64,000 bases of DNA from Orthonyx spaldingii (Eukaryota > Chordata > Aves > Passeriformes > Orthonychidae): contig VZTJ01005497.1 of assembly GCA_013397795.1 (NCBI GenBank), positions 545,319 through 609,318 on the forward strand. Reading direction: 5' to 3'. Each line of letters opens with the position of its first letter. Position 1 is the stretch's first letter. This document shows, in pieces, positions 12,801-27,800 of the stretch. The position numbers and the translations under genes were made by a program. The notes under the pieces were generated by a model. The model ran no database searches. It worked only from the letters and a program-made list of their open reading frames with translations, and was not told the DNA's origin.

Positions 12801-15800
12801 GCTCAGAGCTGTTGGAAGCTGCATCTTTGCTTCTCCGTCACCTCCCTGATGATTAAGCTACTGTGTTCAGCTTTGGAATTGCGGGGAGTGAAGAGACTGA
12901 ATGTGATCAGGTTAGGTTTATCAGGGAAGACAAGAACTCCTGTTGGAAAAGGAGCCAAGGCTTTGGGTTCAGGAGCTGCTCGGCAGAGCTCTGCAATGGT
13001 CAGTGGGTTATAGACCCAGCTGAGGTGATAAACACTGTTCAGCTGTTTGTCATCACTTATCCAGAGTTAGTCTCAGCTCAGCCTCATCAGGCACATGCCA
13101 GAAATGCTGGCAACAGCTCATAAAAGCAAAGAAGGGTTTTTCAAGCATGAAAGGGATTGTGAAAGAAATCAGACTGTCTCTCTGTCCACACCTCTCTGTA
13201 ACTGTGTTATTCTAGTACATATTTTCTTTCTGGCTTAGTTGAACTCATCTGCCTTAAATTAATCCTGTAAATTAATCTAAAATAATTCCAAGTTTATACA
13301 AGGTTCTACAAAAGATCCTCAGTTCAGTGCTGAACTTGAGAAGAATTAATTGACTTCTTATTGAGGTCCAGGGCAAACACAGACTCTCCAGCTGGAGTTA
13401 GAATGTGGCATCTTTGCTCTTCTAGGTTTCCTCAGTTTACGCTTTTGGTCTGCACTGTCAGGGCTGTGTCTGCAGAGAATATTTTACAGTGCTGATTAAG
13501 CTGCTGCCAGGTCTAATTGACATATTTTGAAATGGAGGCAAGAAGCCCCATTTTTAGGGTGCCAACTGGAGCAGAGTTCTCTGCCTCAGGGCAATTTAAG
13601 TGGGAAATCCAACTGCAAATGGTTTCATTTCCTTGTTGACCAAATATTAAACCAGTGCTGAGTGATGGACGATTTGAGGGTGAAAGGAGAGGCTGTGTGG
13701 GAGCGGCCTGGGATTTGGGAGAACTGTGATGTAAAATCATTATCAATGTGGTGACATCCTGTTGCACAGAGAAGGACCCAAATTGCTGTGCAATGGATCT
13801 GTTTTGCAGTTGTTTGTGAAGGCAGCTCAGTGACCCTAAGCCTGGAGGGGTCCTGATGTGCCATCACAGTTCATGCACCTTTATTCCCTTCTCCCATGAA
13901 ACCTTCCCTGCACAGTCCTCAGGACTGGGCTGTGAGAAATGAGCCTTGTAAGACACTAATAAGGGTCCTGCCTTTCATTAACAAAGGTGTTTTGAACATC
14001 CTTGGATGTTCTCTGCCGATACCCTGTGAAATGCTCCTACTGGTGTAGTCCAGGATGCAGTTCAGTTACAAGTAACATGTCCTGATGTCACCCAGAATGG
14101 GCATTAAATACCTTGGTTTTCTTCCCATGTCCTTTCTCCCATGGTTGAACCCTTTCTCCACAACTGTTTTTCATTTGTGTGCTGCAGGCTGACACCTTAA
14201 AAGAGAGGTATCAGAAGATCGGGGACACAAAGAGAAACACTCCGGTTGAAGTTCTCTGTGAGAATTTTCCAGGTAAAGCCCTGATGGGACCATGGGAGTA
14301 CAGCTGGAGGTGGCCATACCTTGTTAAATAGGATGGGTCTCTTCTCCTCTGGCAGAAAGTATTTGGACTATGTGTATCCATCATGTTGTTCCTCAAGCTG
14401 GCAAACAACTGGAGCTGCTGCTGTAAATTTGCAGGGCCTGAGGTCTTAAAATGGACAAAACTCTTCTCATCAAGGAGGCTGGACAGTGCTCAAGGGCCTT
14501 GTATGCCTGCTTTGCTTCTTGGTTTCCTTTCAAAAAAGTTCCTCATTATTTTCCCACTCCCAAATGACTGTGTGGTACTACCAAGTTAATTCTTTTCCAA
14601 GAGGAAAGTTTTACAGGTGTTGCAGGTGTAGGTGGCCTGCTTGGAAGAAGGGATGGTGTGTGTCCATGAATTCCACCTTCTGGGAGCAGTTTTAAGGAGA
14701 GTGTTACTAAGGGTGTGCCTCTAGCCAAGCCCAACACTTGATCTCCAGTTAAACAGACCTTGGAGCTGGCAGAGCAGGTTACAGAGCTAGACCCTTCCCC
14801 AGGGTCCCCTGGCCACAGAGTGCACCTGGGAGGTTTGGGGGAGGGGGGGGTGGGTTCTGAAGTCCTGACACCAGGGAGAACATCCACAATTAATCCCATT
14901 CCTGTAGGAGCTGTTGTGCCACACGGCTCTTTCCCAGCATGAGGAGCAGCAAGCCTGGAACGGGGTCGTTGTTCACTCAAATCACTGTAATTCCCCAGAT
15001 GTGTCATTCCAAAATCCACCTGGTTCCAAGCAGAACAGTTTCAGGTTGGCTGTTCTCATCTTTTTCCCAGTACTCCTCCTCACAGCTCCTTCAGGTTTGG
15101 GCTTATGGGAGATGAGAGAACTGAGTTCTGTCCCTTCCTTGCCTGAAACTGGTTGTTCTCCACCTTCCAGAGGCACTTAAAAGAGAGAATTCTTTCTTCT
15201 CCTTCTTTTTCCCCTCTTTTACTGCCATGGAAGCCACAAGCCACAGACAGAGTTAAGTATCAATAAGCAGTTCTATTCTTATTTTTGTCAGCTGAAGGCA
15301 AGGCCATGAGCCAAGGGAGAGGTGGGAAGGGGCAGGACATGAGTTCCTAGGGCTCAACATTCTGTGCATGCAAAGTGCAACCCAGATGCAGGAAAGCAAT
15401 TCATTAGCTTAACCCTGGTCTGTAAATTAACCCTCCTCAGGTAAATTAACCTTGGAACCTCCCCCTCTTGTCTAGTTTTGAATCTTCAGGCGCTGCCAAT
15501 GTCATGATGTCAGGCACTGCCATGCTCTGGGCAAACAGACCCTGGTTGCTGCTGGAGCTCAGGGATGCCTTGGGAGCCCACCAGTAGCTCCTGCTTTCCT
15601 TCCCCAGATGAATGTCTATGGCTATTTTATAGAAACATGGCATCACAGAATCTCAGACTTGTTTGGGTTGAAAGGGACCTTAAAGCTCATCCAGTTCTAC
15701 CCCCTGCCATGGGCAGGGACACCTTCCGTTATCCCAGGTTGCTCCAAGCCCCGTCCAGCCTGGCCTGGGACACTTTCAGGGATGGGACAGCCACAGCTTC

Positions 15801-18800
15801 TCTGGGCAACAGCATTCTAAACACCTGTTAGCAGCCTGTTGTCATGTTCAGTGAGTTTATTTCTCACTCTGTTTATTTTTATACAAATGTATAGAATAAA
15901 TCAAGGTGTGGAAGTCAGATTTGGGCAGGCGTGGGACTTTTCATCTTTGCTTGGGAAGTGTTTGAATTGTTTTCCCTTGGGGACTGTTACTAAAAACCAT
16001 GACTTGTAGGGGAAAAGCCAGAAGTAGCGCTGGCAGCCCAGACACTGGTTTCTAACAACTCATTTGGAAGATTCAGGATAAAAGCTGCTGCTTTTCCCCC
16101 TTTTCCAACAGAGGAGATGGCCACGTACCTCCGCTATGTCCGGCGATTAGACTTCTTTGAGAGACCAGACTACGATTACCTACGGACCATCTTCACGGAG
16201 CTGTTTGAAAAGAAAGGCTACACCTTTGACTATGCCTACGACTGGGTCGGCAGGCCAATTGTAAGTTGTCCCTGCAAAATCCCATGCCTTGCCTTCCAGA
16301 TGCTGCTTCCCCACTATTGCCTTTTTGTTCCCAGGGATCAAATCTTTCAATTCTCAACACAATGAGATGTCCTGACATTGTGTTCAGGGGGTTCTTGCAG
16401 TGCCTCAAAGTTTTCCTGAGGGACATTCAAGCCTCATTTTCCCACTTGTGACAATGAACATGATGAGACTGAATTGCCTCTAGTCTAGCACAGGATTGGA
16501 GACCAGTAACTAAAATCCATCTTACAGCAGTAGAATCATAGAAAGCTCCTATAATGGTCATGTTCCCATTAAAAAGGTACAGGACATCCAGGCAGGGCTC
16601 TGATGGATGTTCAGTGAATAGTAGAATCCCAGAACAGTTTGGGTTGGAAGGAATCTTAAAGCCCACTTTGTTCCAATCCCCTGCCATGGGCAGGGACACG
16701 TTGCACTAGACCAGGTTGCTCCAGGCCCAGTCCAACCTGTCCTTGAACACTGCCAGGGATGGGGCAGCCACAGCTTCTCTGAGCAACTTGTGCCAGGGCC
16801 TCACCACCCTCACAGGGAGGCATTTGTCCCAAATATCTAATCTGAACTTGCTCTCCTGAACTCAGAATATCTTGGAGGACACTCAGAAGCTGAACCAGCT
16901 CTGTACAGCGCATGGCAAGGAAATGTGGGAGTAACCAACCTCCATTTAGCAGTTCCACGACTCCATGGGGACCATGACCCTGATCTCATTGCATCACTTT
17001 TATCATCAAAAACCAGTTAAACTCAGAAAGACCTTGGCCAAAGGCTGTGTCATAAGGAAATACAGCAGAAGAATCTAGAGCTCTTTGTTTTGGGTCATTC
17101 TGCTCATGACCCACCCCAAAGACCAGTAATGACATCTGTAAATGAATTGTCACTAGTGCCAGTTCAAATGCCATCAGTGCTAAACTTGGTACCACTGCTG
17201 GTGCTTTACTGTCCCAACTATATTTAGCATTCCCAATGCTTACTGTGCTCAACAGAGTTCCTAAGAAATCACTCCCTTTGTGAATCAAGATTTTATCTTC
17301 ATTTTTCTTTAATTACAAAGACAATTGATAAAAACCACCTTGTAAGGCAAGTGGGCTATTGCTGACAACTGCGGTGGTTGCCATAGAGATCTTGGTGTTG
17401 GGAGCAGGGATTATGACTTTGGTGAGAAGAGAGCAGATGAAGCTTTAATTTTAACACGTCCTGTTTCTATGCAAGCATGATTTTTAGAAGTGGTGAGATG
17501 ATGGGATGAGGAAAACAAGTCTATGTGTTTTCAGATGTAATAATTCTGTGTGAGACGCACTAGGTGTGATCTGACACTGAGGCAGGCACCTAACTGTATC
17601 TTTTTAATTAATTTTTATACAAGACATTTAGTGCTGGTGTCCACCATCAAATCTCATGTCCATAAATCACAGGGATTTTATAGCCCTGGCTGTAATTCTT
17701 GGCTCCTTTGGGCAGTGTTTTGATGTTTTTCTGCTTCCTATCAGCTTGAAAAGGTGGGTTTGTGCATGTGAGAGTCTTCGCCTTAACCAACACCTTGTTT
17801 TCCAGCCTACTCCCGTGGGATCTGTCCATGTAGATTCTGGGACATCTGCAGTGACAAGAGACAGCCACATCCACCGGGATCGACCGTCACAACAGGCCCT
17901 TCGCAATCAGGTGCATTGCTCAGCTCTTCTCCCAATTCCTCTGGCACTGGAGAAGCAGAAGCCACGTGGCATTATAGATGGCTCGGGGCTGATTCTTGGT
18001 CATGGCAAGGACAATTTCTGTTTAATTTAGAGATAGTGATTTGAGGAGAATTTTGTCAAAGTAACAGGTTGTTGAAATAAGGTGTCAACCAGTGGAATTC
18101 CTCAGGATTCTGAGCCAGCTGGAGTCCAGTTTGGAATGGGATTGTTTTTCTGTAGTGTGTGGGTAAACAGGTTAAAGTCAATGATCCAGCCTGGTCAGAC
18201 TCCCTGACTACCAATTTTTGGGGGTGCTTTTACTCATAGCACATGGACCGTGGAGCAGACTGAGAGTTCTGCTGATGGCAGCCTGTTCCCAGGTGCCCTG
18301 TGCCCACGGAGCGTGTGGCTGTGATAGGGGTATGTGTCCCAAGAACATCCATATGTCCTTCTCAGAGTGTCCAGTTCACAGTGTGGGTGTTGCAGAGCAC
18401 AAAGGACAGGCAGGACAGAACCCTCAGGAAGGCATCATGGTCAGGATGAACTGCCACGGGGAAGTTGGATTTCCCATTTTTTCCTTTCTCGTTATACTGT
18501 TTTGTTGGTGTTGAGAGTTTGGATTTTCTGTGTTAACATAATTCTCAGACTTTCAGTAGGTCTCCAGCTGCAGCTCCCAGCTGGAGCTGTTGCTGCTCTT
18601 ATTCCCAGGGAGTGGTTCTGGGCCTATTCTGCTCCTCCAACCTCCATGTTCTGCTCAGTTCCTTGGGCTGGGGTTTGTGGGTGCAGAACCAAGCATGGGG
18701 TGTAACAGCCTGTCTGGGCTCAGCCCTCCTGGGCTCTGAAGGGTTGCACAGCGAAGGCAGGGTAGGATACACCCCAGTCCATCAGTTACAGTCGAGATGA

Positions 18801-21800
18801 CCCCTCCTTGGTATTGTTGATGTAGGAAGCCAGGTTGTTTGCAGCATGTGTTAGTGCATGGTGATTAGTGTGGGCTGGTGTGTGAGCCCTAATACAGTCA
18901 TCTGCTTTAATAAATTCTCTGATGGATGCAGTAACACCCTGGTTTTGGGAGAATTGTCCAGCCAGTCTCCCATTGTTCACCTTGACCACAGAACTTCACT
19001 GTGTACGTGTGAGGCACTGTGTTTCCTCAACAGCACAGTGACACCTGGCTTCGTTTTCAGGCATTTTAGTTCACAAAGGCCCAAAGAAATGCCAAAATAT
19101 GCTGTCAGCCTGCAGGCCTAGTTTTCCTGAGCCAGATAGTCCAGATGCTGGATTGCACAGCAGCTTTTGTCATGTTTTCACATAAACATTACTTAGGATG
19201 ATGAATTATTTAATATAACGCAGGGGAAATCAGGTTCTTCTCACCAAAACACAAACAACTCCCTTCTGAGGGATGTTCCTTCAAAGTCTTGAGCAAAGCA
19301 TTTCTCTAAAGGAAAAAGGCAAAAAAATAAATGTCTCGAGCAGTGAATTGGAGGTGTGGATTTGGGTCTCCAGATTTAGTGACTTAATTTTTGTTCTTGG
19401 GTGTAATAACTGCAGATTCTCTCTTACAGTATTTGATACCCAGTAAAGAACTAATGTGGGATCTCTTCTTTACAGCCTTTTCCTCTGGAAAGTGAAGGGT
19501 TTTAATCAAAGATAAGTGAGCTCTTCCCCCTCTGTCTTTAGTCTGCCACATGATTTGGAAGCTGATAGGAGGGTGATGGTTGTTAATGGGAATTTGATGC
19601 TCCCAAGCTGTGTCAGGGGACATTTTGGTTGGCTATCAGGAAAAGGCTCTTCCCCCAGAGGGTGGTGGGGCAGTAAGCAGGCTCCCTAGGGAATGGTTGT
19701 GGCCCGAGGCTCAGGGAGTGTTTGGACAATGCTCTCAGGTGCAGGGTGGGATTGTTGGGGTGTCTGTGCAGGGCCAGGAGTCAGACTGATGGTCCTTGTG
19801 GATCCCTTACAGCTCAGAATATTCTATTCTGTTCTATTCTATTCTATTCTGAATTTCATGGCGTCACTTCCTTGGTGCCACTCCTTAGGTTGTGTTGGGC
19901 TCAGCTCAAGCCAACTTCAAACCCAGTTTGTCACGTACTTGGCTGTAGAGCTAAAAGAGACAAATCCGGCACTTGCGGCTACTGGAGCCTTTCCTGGAAA
20001 TTGCTTCCAGGCTCCCAGGCAGGAGTGGTGGAAGCACCCAGTGCTGATGTAGCTTCATTCCCTGGGCTAGTCAAGCCACCTGATGCCATGGAAGAATAGC
20101 ACTCAAATGTGCTTTCCACTAGCTTGTGAAATCTGCATTTAAATTCTACAGTTGTTCCTAATCTTGTGAATTACAGCCATTAAAAAATTATTCCAAGGGA
20201 GATGCTTCTCGTTTGGATGTCACTGAGGACAAAAGGTGTGAGCACCGTCTCAGGCTGACAGGAGGAACCTGTAGTGAGAAGATTTGATAAACGAGATGAT
20301 CTTAAGGTCTCTTCCAACCCACACTGTTCTATGATCCTATGACAAAACCACTTCTAGGGAAATAGCACTTGGTTTTGGTGCCTGCTTGGAAGAGCAGCCC
20401 CATGGGTCAATCCGGGAGGCAGTCAGAGCAAAGGGAACAATAATGGATGTTTTATGGAGGCTTCTCTTTTAATTCTCCTACTTTTTGCATGTGCTCCTGC
20501 TCTAGCTAAATGACAATTTACTAGTGATTGTTGAAGTTTATTCTAAAGTTTCTGGAGTCTTTCTCTGGGTGCACCTTCACTGCTCATAACCTGGGTTTAA
20601 TAACAAGGCAACCAACCAGCCACAAAGGCAGCAACACCAAACAGAGCCAGAAGGCAGCGCAGCCTTCTCTCGGCTGTCAGGCACCTTCCCCTGGGTGCAG
20701 TTCCGGTCACAGCCGGCAGGGGCGCTGCGGCTCCCGGGGGCACGGCAGGTGCTGTGACTCCCCCGCGCCTGCAGGGGGCGCTGTGGCGCGGGTCCGGCCG
20801 TCTCTCCCCACACGGGGATGGCGGAGGGCTTGGATGGGGAAAACGGGCGGCAGGAGGAACCTCGGAGCAGCGGCTGAAACCGCAGGGACCAGCAGAGTGG
20901 CAAACGAAATGTTTGCATTTCAGAAACTCAGCAGCTGCAGCAGGAGCCGGTGAGTCTCCTGGCAGGTAGGGGGTGCGGGGCTACAGTGTAGCGAAAACCC
21001 GGGGCAGTGGCAGAGAAGCGGCAGGGCAGGGCAGTGGCTGGGGGACTGGCCCCGCGTTTTCCCCTGAAGCACCGCAGTAAGTGGTGAGGGTCCTTTCCAG
21101 TGAGGTAGGGTGTTAGTAGGGTCTCAGTCCAACGAGCAAAGGCTTACCCACAGTGAAGAAGAAGCCGTACAGGGCTGGGCTCCGGTGGTGGCAGTGAATT
21201 CTCCCTGCAGTAAGCAACAAGCCAGAGCGAGCGAGGAGCTGCGCCCCGCCCCCTTCCCCCAGCCTAAAGTCTGGTGGTAACTCTGCCCTTCCAAGAGAAA
21301 AACTCTCAGGTAAGAGAGTAGCCAGCTGCACCCTTGCCCCTCCTCCTCCTCCCAGCCACATCTTTTGTTCTCTTAAGTATTGGTAGTTATTGTTGCTTAG
21401 CAACAGACGGGACAAAATTCCATGAGAGAAAGAAACAAAAGGAAAAATCCTAACCCCCAACAGTGACCCACAAGAGCCATCACCTGCAAGTGCAAAGTGA
21501 TTCTTCTAAGAAAACAAACGAAATTCTAATAATTTAAATCACCTGACATTTGCATCTCTTGGGGACAAAGAGGAAACTTGTTAGCCAAAGTTTCGTGTCT
21601 GCTTTTCTGCAGAAACCCAAAAAGTCCCCAACCCTCTCTACAGTCAAGCAGGTGTGGTGGATGTTTCCTTCTGCACTGCACAGGTGAACCAGTATGTGGA
21701 ACTGCCTTTGGGTGAAATAAAATGTTTGGCTTTGACTTATGTTGCAAATTTTAGTTTTAAAAGATGTATTTGAGGGAGATTGAGCTTGTGAATCCCATCG

Positions 21801-24800
21801 TGCTGCCATGCCAAGTGCTCTGGTGTGTGTGGCCTAACAGACATAGTTAAATGCGGTCAGTGTGATTGTGGTTGTGCTGAAATCCATGGAAGTGAAGCTG
21901 TCTAAAGAATTTAGTTCCAGAATAGATCTTTCCCTTCATTCAGCAGCTAGAAGAGATGAAATCCACTCTCGCAGTGGATCACTGCAGCCACCATGGAAGG
22001 AAATAATGAGGTGCACTTGGTAAAGCGGAATTTTAGCCCAGCTAAAAGTGTAAATGCCTTGCTTTTTGCGAAGAAACTAACTCACTAACCAACACACCTT
22101 TATTTCTTCTCCTCATTCACCTTTTGCCCTCTCTTCTGTTTCTGTGATGCTCCTGAACTCCTGAGCAGGCGTCATCAGATCGCCGAGGGGAGTGGGAGAT
22201 CCAGCCGAGCCGGCAGACAAATACCTCGTACTTGACATCTCATTTGGCTGCGGATCGACATGGAGGATCAGTGCAGGTACCTCTTCCTCCTGTTCTGTGC
22301 AGCCTTTGTGTTAAACTCCCTGAATACTCCTCAAGTTGGAGCAATGTTTTTGTCAGGAGAGTGATTTCACTGGTCCTGTCCTGTATGTCATGCTCAAGCC
22401 ATGGTTTGGGAAAGACTCAAGCTGTGATAGCCAGCACCATGGCTTTTACTGTTTCAACAAAATTTTTTAAGCTGTTTTGAACCCAAATTTGTTAAACTGA
22501 AGACAGAAAGGAGTGATATTAGCAGGTCTGGTCTATAAAGCACCCTCTACCCTATCTTGGAGATGCTCTAGGGCAGTACAGGCAGCTGAGGTAGGATTTG
22601 TTGGACATAATCCCCATTAATGTTTGGAAAAGAGTTGAGCTGTTCCAAAGCAGACCACCACCAGTTTGAGGGCATGGTGGGCACAAGGTGGATCTTCAGA
22701 GGATTGCACTGGAAGATGAGCAGAGGATGTGCAACAGACAGTGTTGGAGCTGGCACTACCAGTGTTTTTAAAATCCTGAAAAATTTCTGTTCATGAAGTC
22801 CTACCTGTCCTGGTTGTCACTCAGGCTCACTGAGGGACCTTCTGGCACTAAAGCCAGGGTGAGCTGGCTGGACAAGCTGGAGAGAAGTTGCAGGAGTCAT
22901 CCACACAAACAAGAACTCTGATATCTCTGCCTCTTTGGCAGAGCTTTGCTGTGAGAGCTGGCTCTGCTGTCAGATGCAACACCCTGAACACTGGCTCTGG
23001 TGAAATGGGAATTAATGCCTGGACCAGGACAGAGCTGAGCCAATGAGACAGGTAATGCAGGATGTCCCTAAGGAAAATGCACATTAGGTTGACATTTTTA
23101 CTTATTCCTAATACTTAGTTGGGTTCAATGTGTTTTTGGCTTGATTAGCCACAGTCCTCTTTTCATTTTACTGAGTAGCAGAGAAACAAGGAGAACCTGA
23201 TAAATGTGTAGCTCTCCTTTCAGACGTGAGCGGAGTGACCTGGAGAGGTGTCCAAGGTCAGGCTGGATGGGGCTTGGAGCCACCTGTTCTGTGGAAGGTG
23301 TCCCTGCCCATGTCAGGGGGTTGGATTAGATGAACTGTAACGATCCTTTCTGACCCAAACCACTCTGTGATTGTACAACTTCAGCACTGATCAACTCAGC
23401 AGAGTAGATGTTTTTATTATATTTTTTTATGTGAGGGGAATGTTTCCTTGTGACAGCAGCACTGAAGTAGCCCTAGGAATTGGATGGGAAGAGTTGCCAA
23501 CCTGAGCAGTTTATGGGCTCCTTGTGCCACTGTAAGCACTAAAATTCTGCTTATCTACAGTTGAGAACAAGAAATGTGCTCTGTGTGGCTGCTAAGCTGC
23601 AGAGGCTGGAATTGTTCCTCAGCAGACACCCCAGCTCGTGCTGGACCTTGGCAGGTCAGCAGCTTTGAGCCGCCATTCCCTTTAAGGCGGAATTTGCTAC
23701 ATGAAAATGAAGTGGCGGCACGTGTAAAGCAAGGAGGAAAATAAAAGCCTTTTGTAAAACGGAATTTAACGAGTAGCTGAACAAAGTGTGGGAAGAGCCC
23801 TGGGAATGGCATGATTAAGTGCCAGCGCTCTGCAGAGCTGCGTGGGAAGCGTGGGGGTCTGGAGAACCTGGGGCAGCCCAGGCAAGATGAGTCAGGAAAC
23901 AGGTGAGGACCAAGGAGTTGTCACTCGAGGAGAGCTCTGAGCACCGCGTGAGCCAAGTCCTGACCTGTCCTGGCAGAGCCCAAGGGGCCTGGTTGGCAGA
24001 AACGGTAGCTCATGGCAAGACTGAAGCGTTCAAAATTAATGTAATGTGCTGACTAGGGGACACCTACTCCAAAGGCTTCCTTCCCTTCATCCCTGGTGGT
24101 CAGATCATCCGCAGCCACCAGGAGTTCTGGGTACCACCCCTACCCCCACCCCATGGGAAATGCCTGCTTTTACCTTGTAGAAAGGTGAAGAAGAGGAGCA
24201 GGAATGGGGAAACCAGGCTTCCTTACAGCTCTGGAGCCAAGAGCAGCTCCAAGTTTTCACAGCAAGATGCAGGAGTCTGTGCTAACATCCAGGTGAAGCA
24301 TGGAAGGGCCAGCCGAACTTTGGTGCCATGCAGGATGCTTTGGGGGTTGTTGTGGTAGTGGAGCAGTGAGTATGTGTCTTGGCTTGAAAGACAGGTGTCT
24401 GCCAAGGAAGGCAGAAACCTCCCTTGGAATGGAAAATATTACTCCATTCCCGCCGAATTACTTTGAAATTAAGGGGCCTTCAGGCAGAGATATGGGAAAA
24501 GGAATAACAGTTCTTTACTAGTATATTTATATATGTATAACAAGGCAACCAACCAGCCACAAAGGCAGCAACACCAAACAGAGCCAGAAGGCAGCGCAGC
24601 CTTCTCTTGGCTGTCAGGCACCTTCCCCTGGGTGCAGTTCCGGTCACAGCCGGCAGAGGCGCTGGTGGGTCCCGGCCGGGCGGGGCAGCTGCGATGGTTC
24701 CCCCGCGCCTTCAGGGGGTGCTGTGGCACGGATCTGGCCGCCTCTCCATATGGTAATGGCAGCTCAGCCAGTGTGCGAGAGAGAGAGACAGAGAGAGAGA

Positions 24801-27800
24801 GGGAGAGAGAGAGAGAGAGAAGGGGCTTTCTTTGCAAACTCACGGGGGGCAGGCGGGCCTGGTGCCCCTCTGGAGAGCAAAATGAGCTGTAGCAGGAACC
24901 TCAGAAGCAGCGGCTGGAACGGCAGAGGTGAGCAGACCTGGGGTGGCAAACAAAATGTAGCAGATGTCCCGGCAGGCAGGTGTGAGGTGCTGGGTTAAAG
25001 TGTAGCGAAAAAGCCCGAGGCAGTGGCAGCCGGGTTCCTGCACACAGCTGCCACACACGCAGCTAGGAGATGCGCCCTCCGGCAGGGGTGAGGGGATCAT
25101 GGTCCGGGGTTTTTTCCCCTGAGGCAGGCAAGTAGAAGGCGAGGGTTCTTTCCAGTGTGATCAGATGTTAATAAGGTCCCAGTTCAACGGCCGCTCTCAT
25201 GAGCAAAGCCTCACCCACAGTAAGGAAGAAGCAGTAGAGGAGCTGGACTCCACAGTGGCAGCGAATTCTCCCCGTGGTAGCAGCAACCCAACTGTTCCAC
25301 TCTGATCCCAGAGCAAGAGAGGAGCCAAGCCCAGCCCCTCACCCTCCAGCCAAAATCTTGAGGTATCTCTGCCCTTCCCAAGCAAACCCCCCCAGCTAAG
25401 AGATGCAGCAAACTGCACCCTTCTCCCTCCTTGGCCCCTTCTTTGGTCTCTTAAGTACGTTATCATCTCCTAGGCAACAGATGGGATAAAATTCCCTGAG
25501 AGAAAGATAAAAAAAAAGAAAAATCCTAATCTCCAACAGCAGAGCTGCTGGGAGCTGGGGAACTGGATGGTTATCCCTCTAATGGAAAAGCTGGAATGAG
25601 TCATCATCTCAGGTGTGAGGCAAAAAGAGATGAGAGACTGTGTCAGTAGTTCTGGGGTGAGAACATAATTCCCAAAATTTGCTGTGTAAGGAATGAGACT
25701 TAAGGAATGAGGCTTCTCCCCATGGTACTGTCAGGCAACAGGACTGAGCTGTTCACCTGTAAAAGTGTCAGGAGAAAGCAATCAGCATCGTACAGCTCAT
25801 GTGTGTAGGTAGGGCTGGCAGTCAGTGCTCACACCAGTGCCTGTGCTCCCAGTCATGTGCTGGGCACGGGAATGTTAGGGAACACACACACAGGCCCCTG
25901 CCTGCCGCTCTGCTTTGGCTGCTCCAGCCTGGAGACTCCAAGGCACCCAAGGAACTCTGCAGCCTCCTGAGAGGGTGCAAGGAGACAGATGCAAACAGTT
26001 ATTCCTCAGATTTCCCATTTCCTCAGCAGCCCTTGCCAGGGAGCCCCATGAACGGGGTGTTCTTTTGTGTTGCAGGTGGTGAGCTCGACCAACGGGGAGC
26101 TGAACGTGGATGACCCGACAGGAGCACACTCCAACGCACCCATCACAGCGCAGGCAGAGGTGGAGGTGGTGGAGGAAGCTAAGTACGTTTGCTTTACAAC
26201 GGGCTTTCCACTGGTTGGTCATTAATCCTTTTCCTGGGAAGCGAGTGGGGACGTTTTCCTGTGGCAAAGTCCTCAATGCTCATGTCCCATGCCCTTTTCC
26301 TTGCATATTGCTGCTTTTGTGCATGGTGCCTTCAGTGCTGCTGCTGCTGCTGCTGCTTCTCTTTGACACTTGTCATGCCTGGAGAACATAACTCTTGCTC
26401 AGAGCATGTATTGCCAGATAGACATTTCAGTAGCACAGATACCAAAAATACTGGGAGCTGATCTCAGGAATCCCAGTGAGCATTCCCTGTTGCAGAGGGA
26501 GAATGCGCTGTGCTCTTGTGTTGAGAGTGTAGGAGTAGCTCAAGCACAGCTCAGCAAAGAGATCAGACCAATGGTCTGTTGCCACTTCATTTCTGGCTGT
26601 GAGAGGTGGGTGCCAGGTATCCAGAACAGTCTGGAAGTAACTCCTGCAGGGATGGGTACTTCTCCCTGTGGATTCTCCTTGTCCAGCCCTGTAGAGTGAG
26701 AGGAACCAGAAGCAGCTTGTGGAGAAGAAAGTGCTCCCTCTAAGCTGACCTTTCCTGTAGCTTGTGGTCAGAAGTGAGAACTGCTGTCAGAGCTGCTTCT
26801 TTGACCATTTTTGCTCCTGTACTGCATCCAGCACCATTGTGTCACCTTTTGCATCATCCTCAATGTGGCACCTTCTTGCTGCCTCTGAACTAAACCAGGA
26901 CCTGTCACTGCAGGATCACCACAAAATTCTGGCACTCCCCGAACGAGGGGCCAGTAGGCCCCTTTGAACTAGTAGGTGCTGAGACATGGCCCAGCTGCCT
27001 GGTTATTACTTGACTGGGTGATACTGGTGCCACTTGTCCCCCATTGTTTGCCTCAACCTTTAGGGCACTTCTGGGCGAAGAGGAAAAGTGTCAGGTGCAC
27101 GGAAGGTGTATGGATGGAAAAGGTCCCTAGGTATGTGTCATCTGTGCTGATTGTCCTAAAGGTCTTCTGCTTTCTATTCCCCAGTCCCTCGGGAAGCACC
27201 TTTGTGGGATCTTTCTCACTGGTAGCTGGCCTGGCCTTGATTTCAACAGCCACAGAACACCTCCTCCTCCCAGCCCAAGAAGCCTTGTATTTGGTGCAGG
27301 CTCCTCATCAAGCCGGCAGGGTGGGGAAGATCTTGAGGAGCAACTTTCAGAGTGGGCAACATTCCTCTTAGATCAGAGTTGTGTTGCTGGCAGAGACCAC
27401 CAGTTTGGCGTCATGGGCTCTAAAGGGGGTACCCCCAGGCATGTGGCTCCTAGGATGGGGCAGACTGTCACCCTCAACAGTTCTGATTCAACAGCCCTAT
27501 GCAAGGAAGAACCAGGAACATCTCCAGCTCATGTTTGTGCAGTGAGGCCGGGTCCATCCCCCACTCTGTGTACAGGGGAGATGTCAAGACAGGCGCGAAA
27601 GAGCTGTGCCACCCAGGCCCTGTCCCACAGCATGTAGAGCTGTCCTGCCTCTCTCCAGCCCTTGTTTGTGTGCTCCCAGATTGGTTTTGGAGGTGCTGGG
27701 AAGCAGAGCATAAGGTGCTTTGCACTGACAGTTTTGGGGTCTCTTGTAATTCCCAAGCATAGATTACTTCATTTTGCTTGCCACAAGGAGGGCTTCATCT

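Noticed and set aside
20592..25538. A complete provirus with paired LTRs
   Set aside because: The 2.9 kb between the copies holds a conserved CSNK1G1 exon and ordinary intron, with no gag, pol or env-like frame, and the copies differ in length and sequence.
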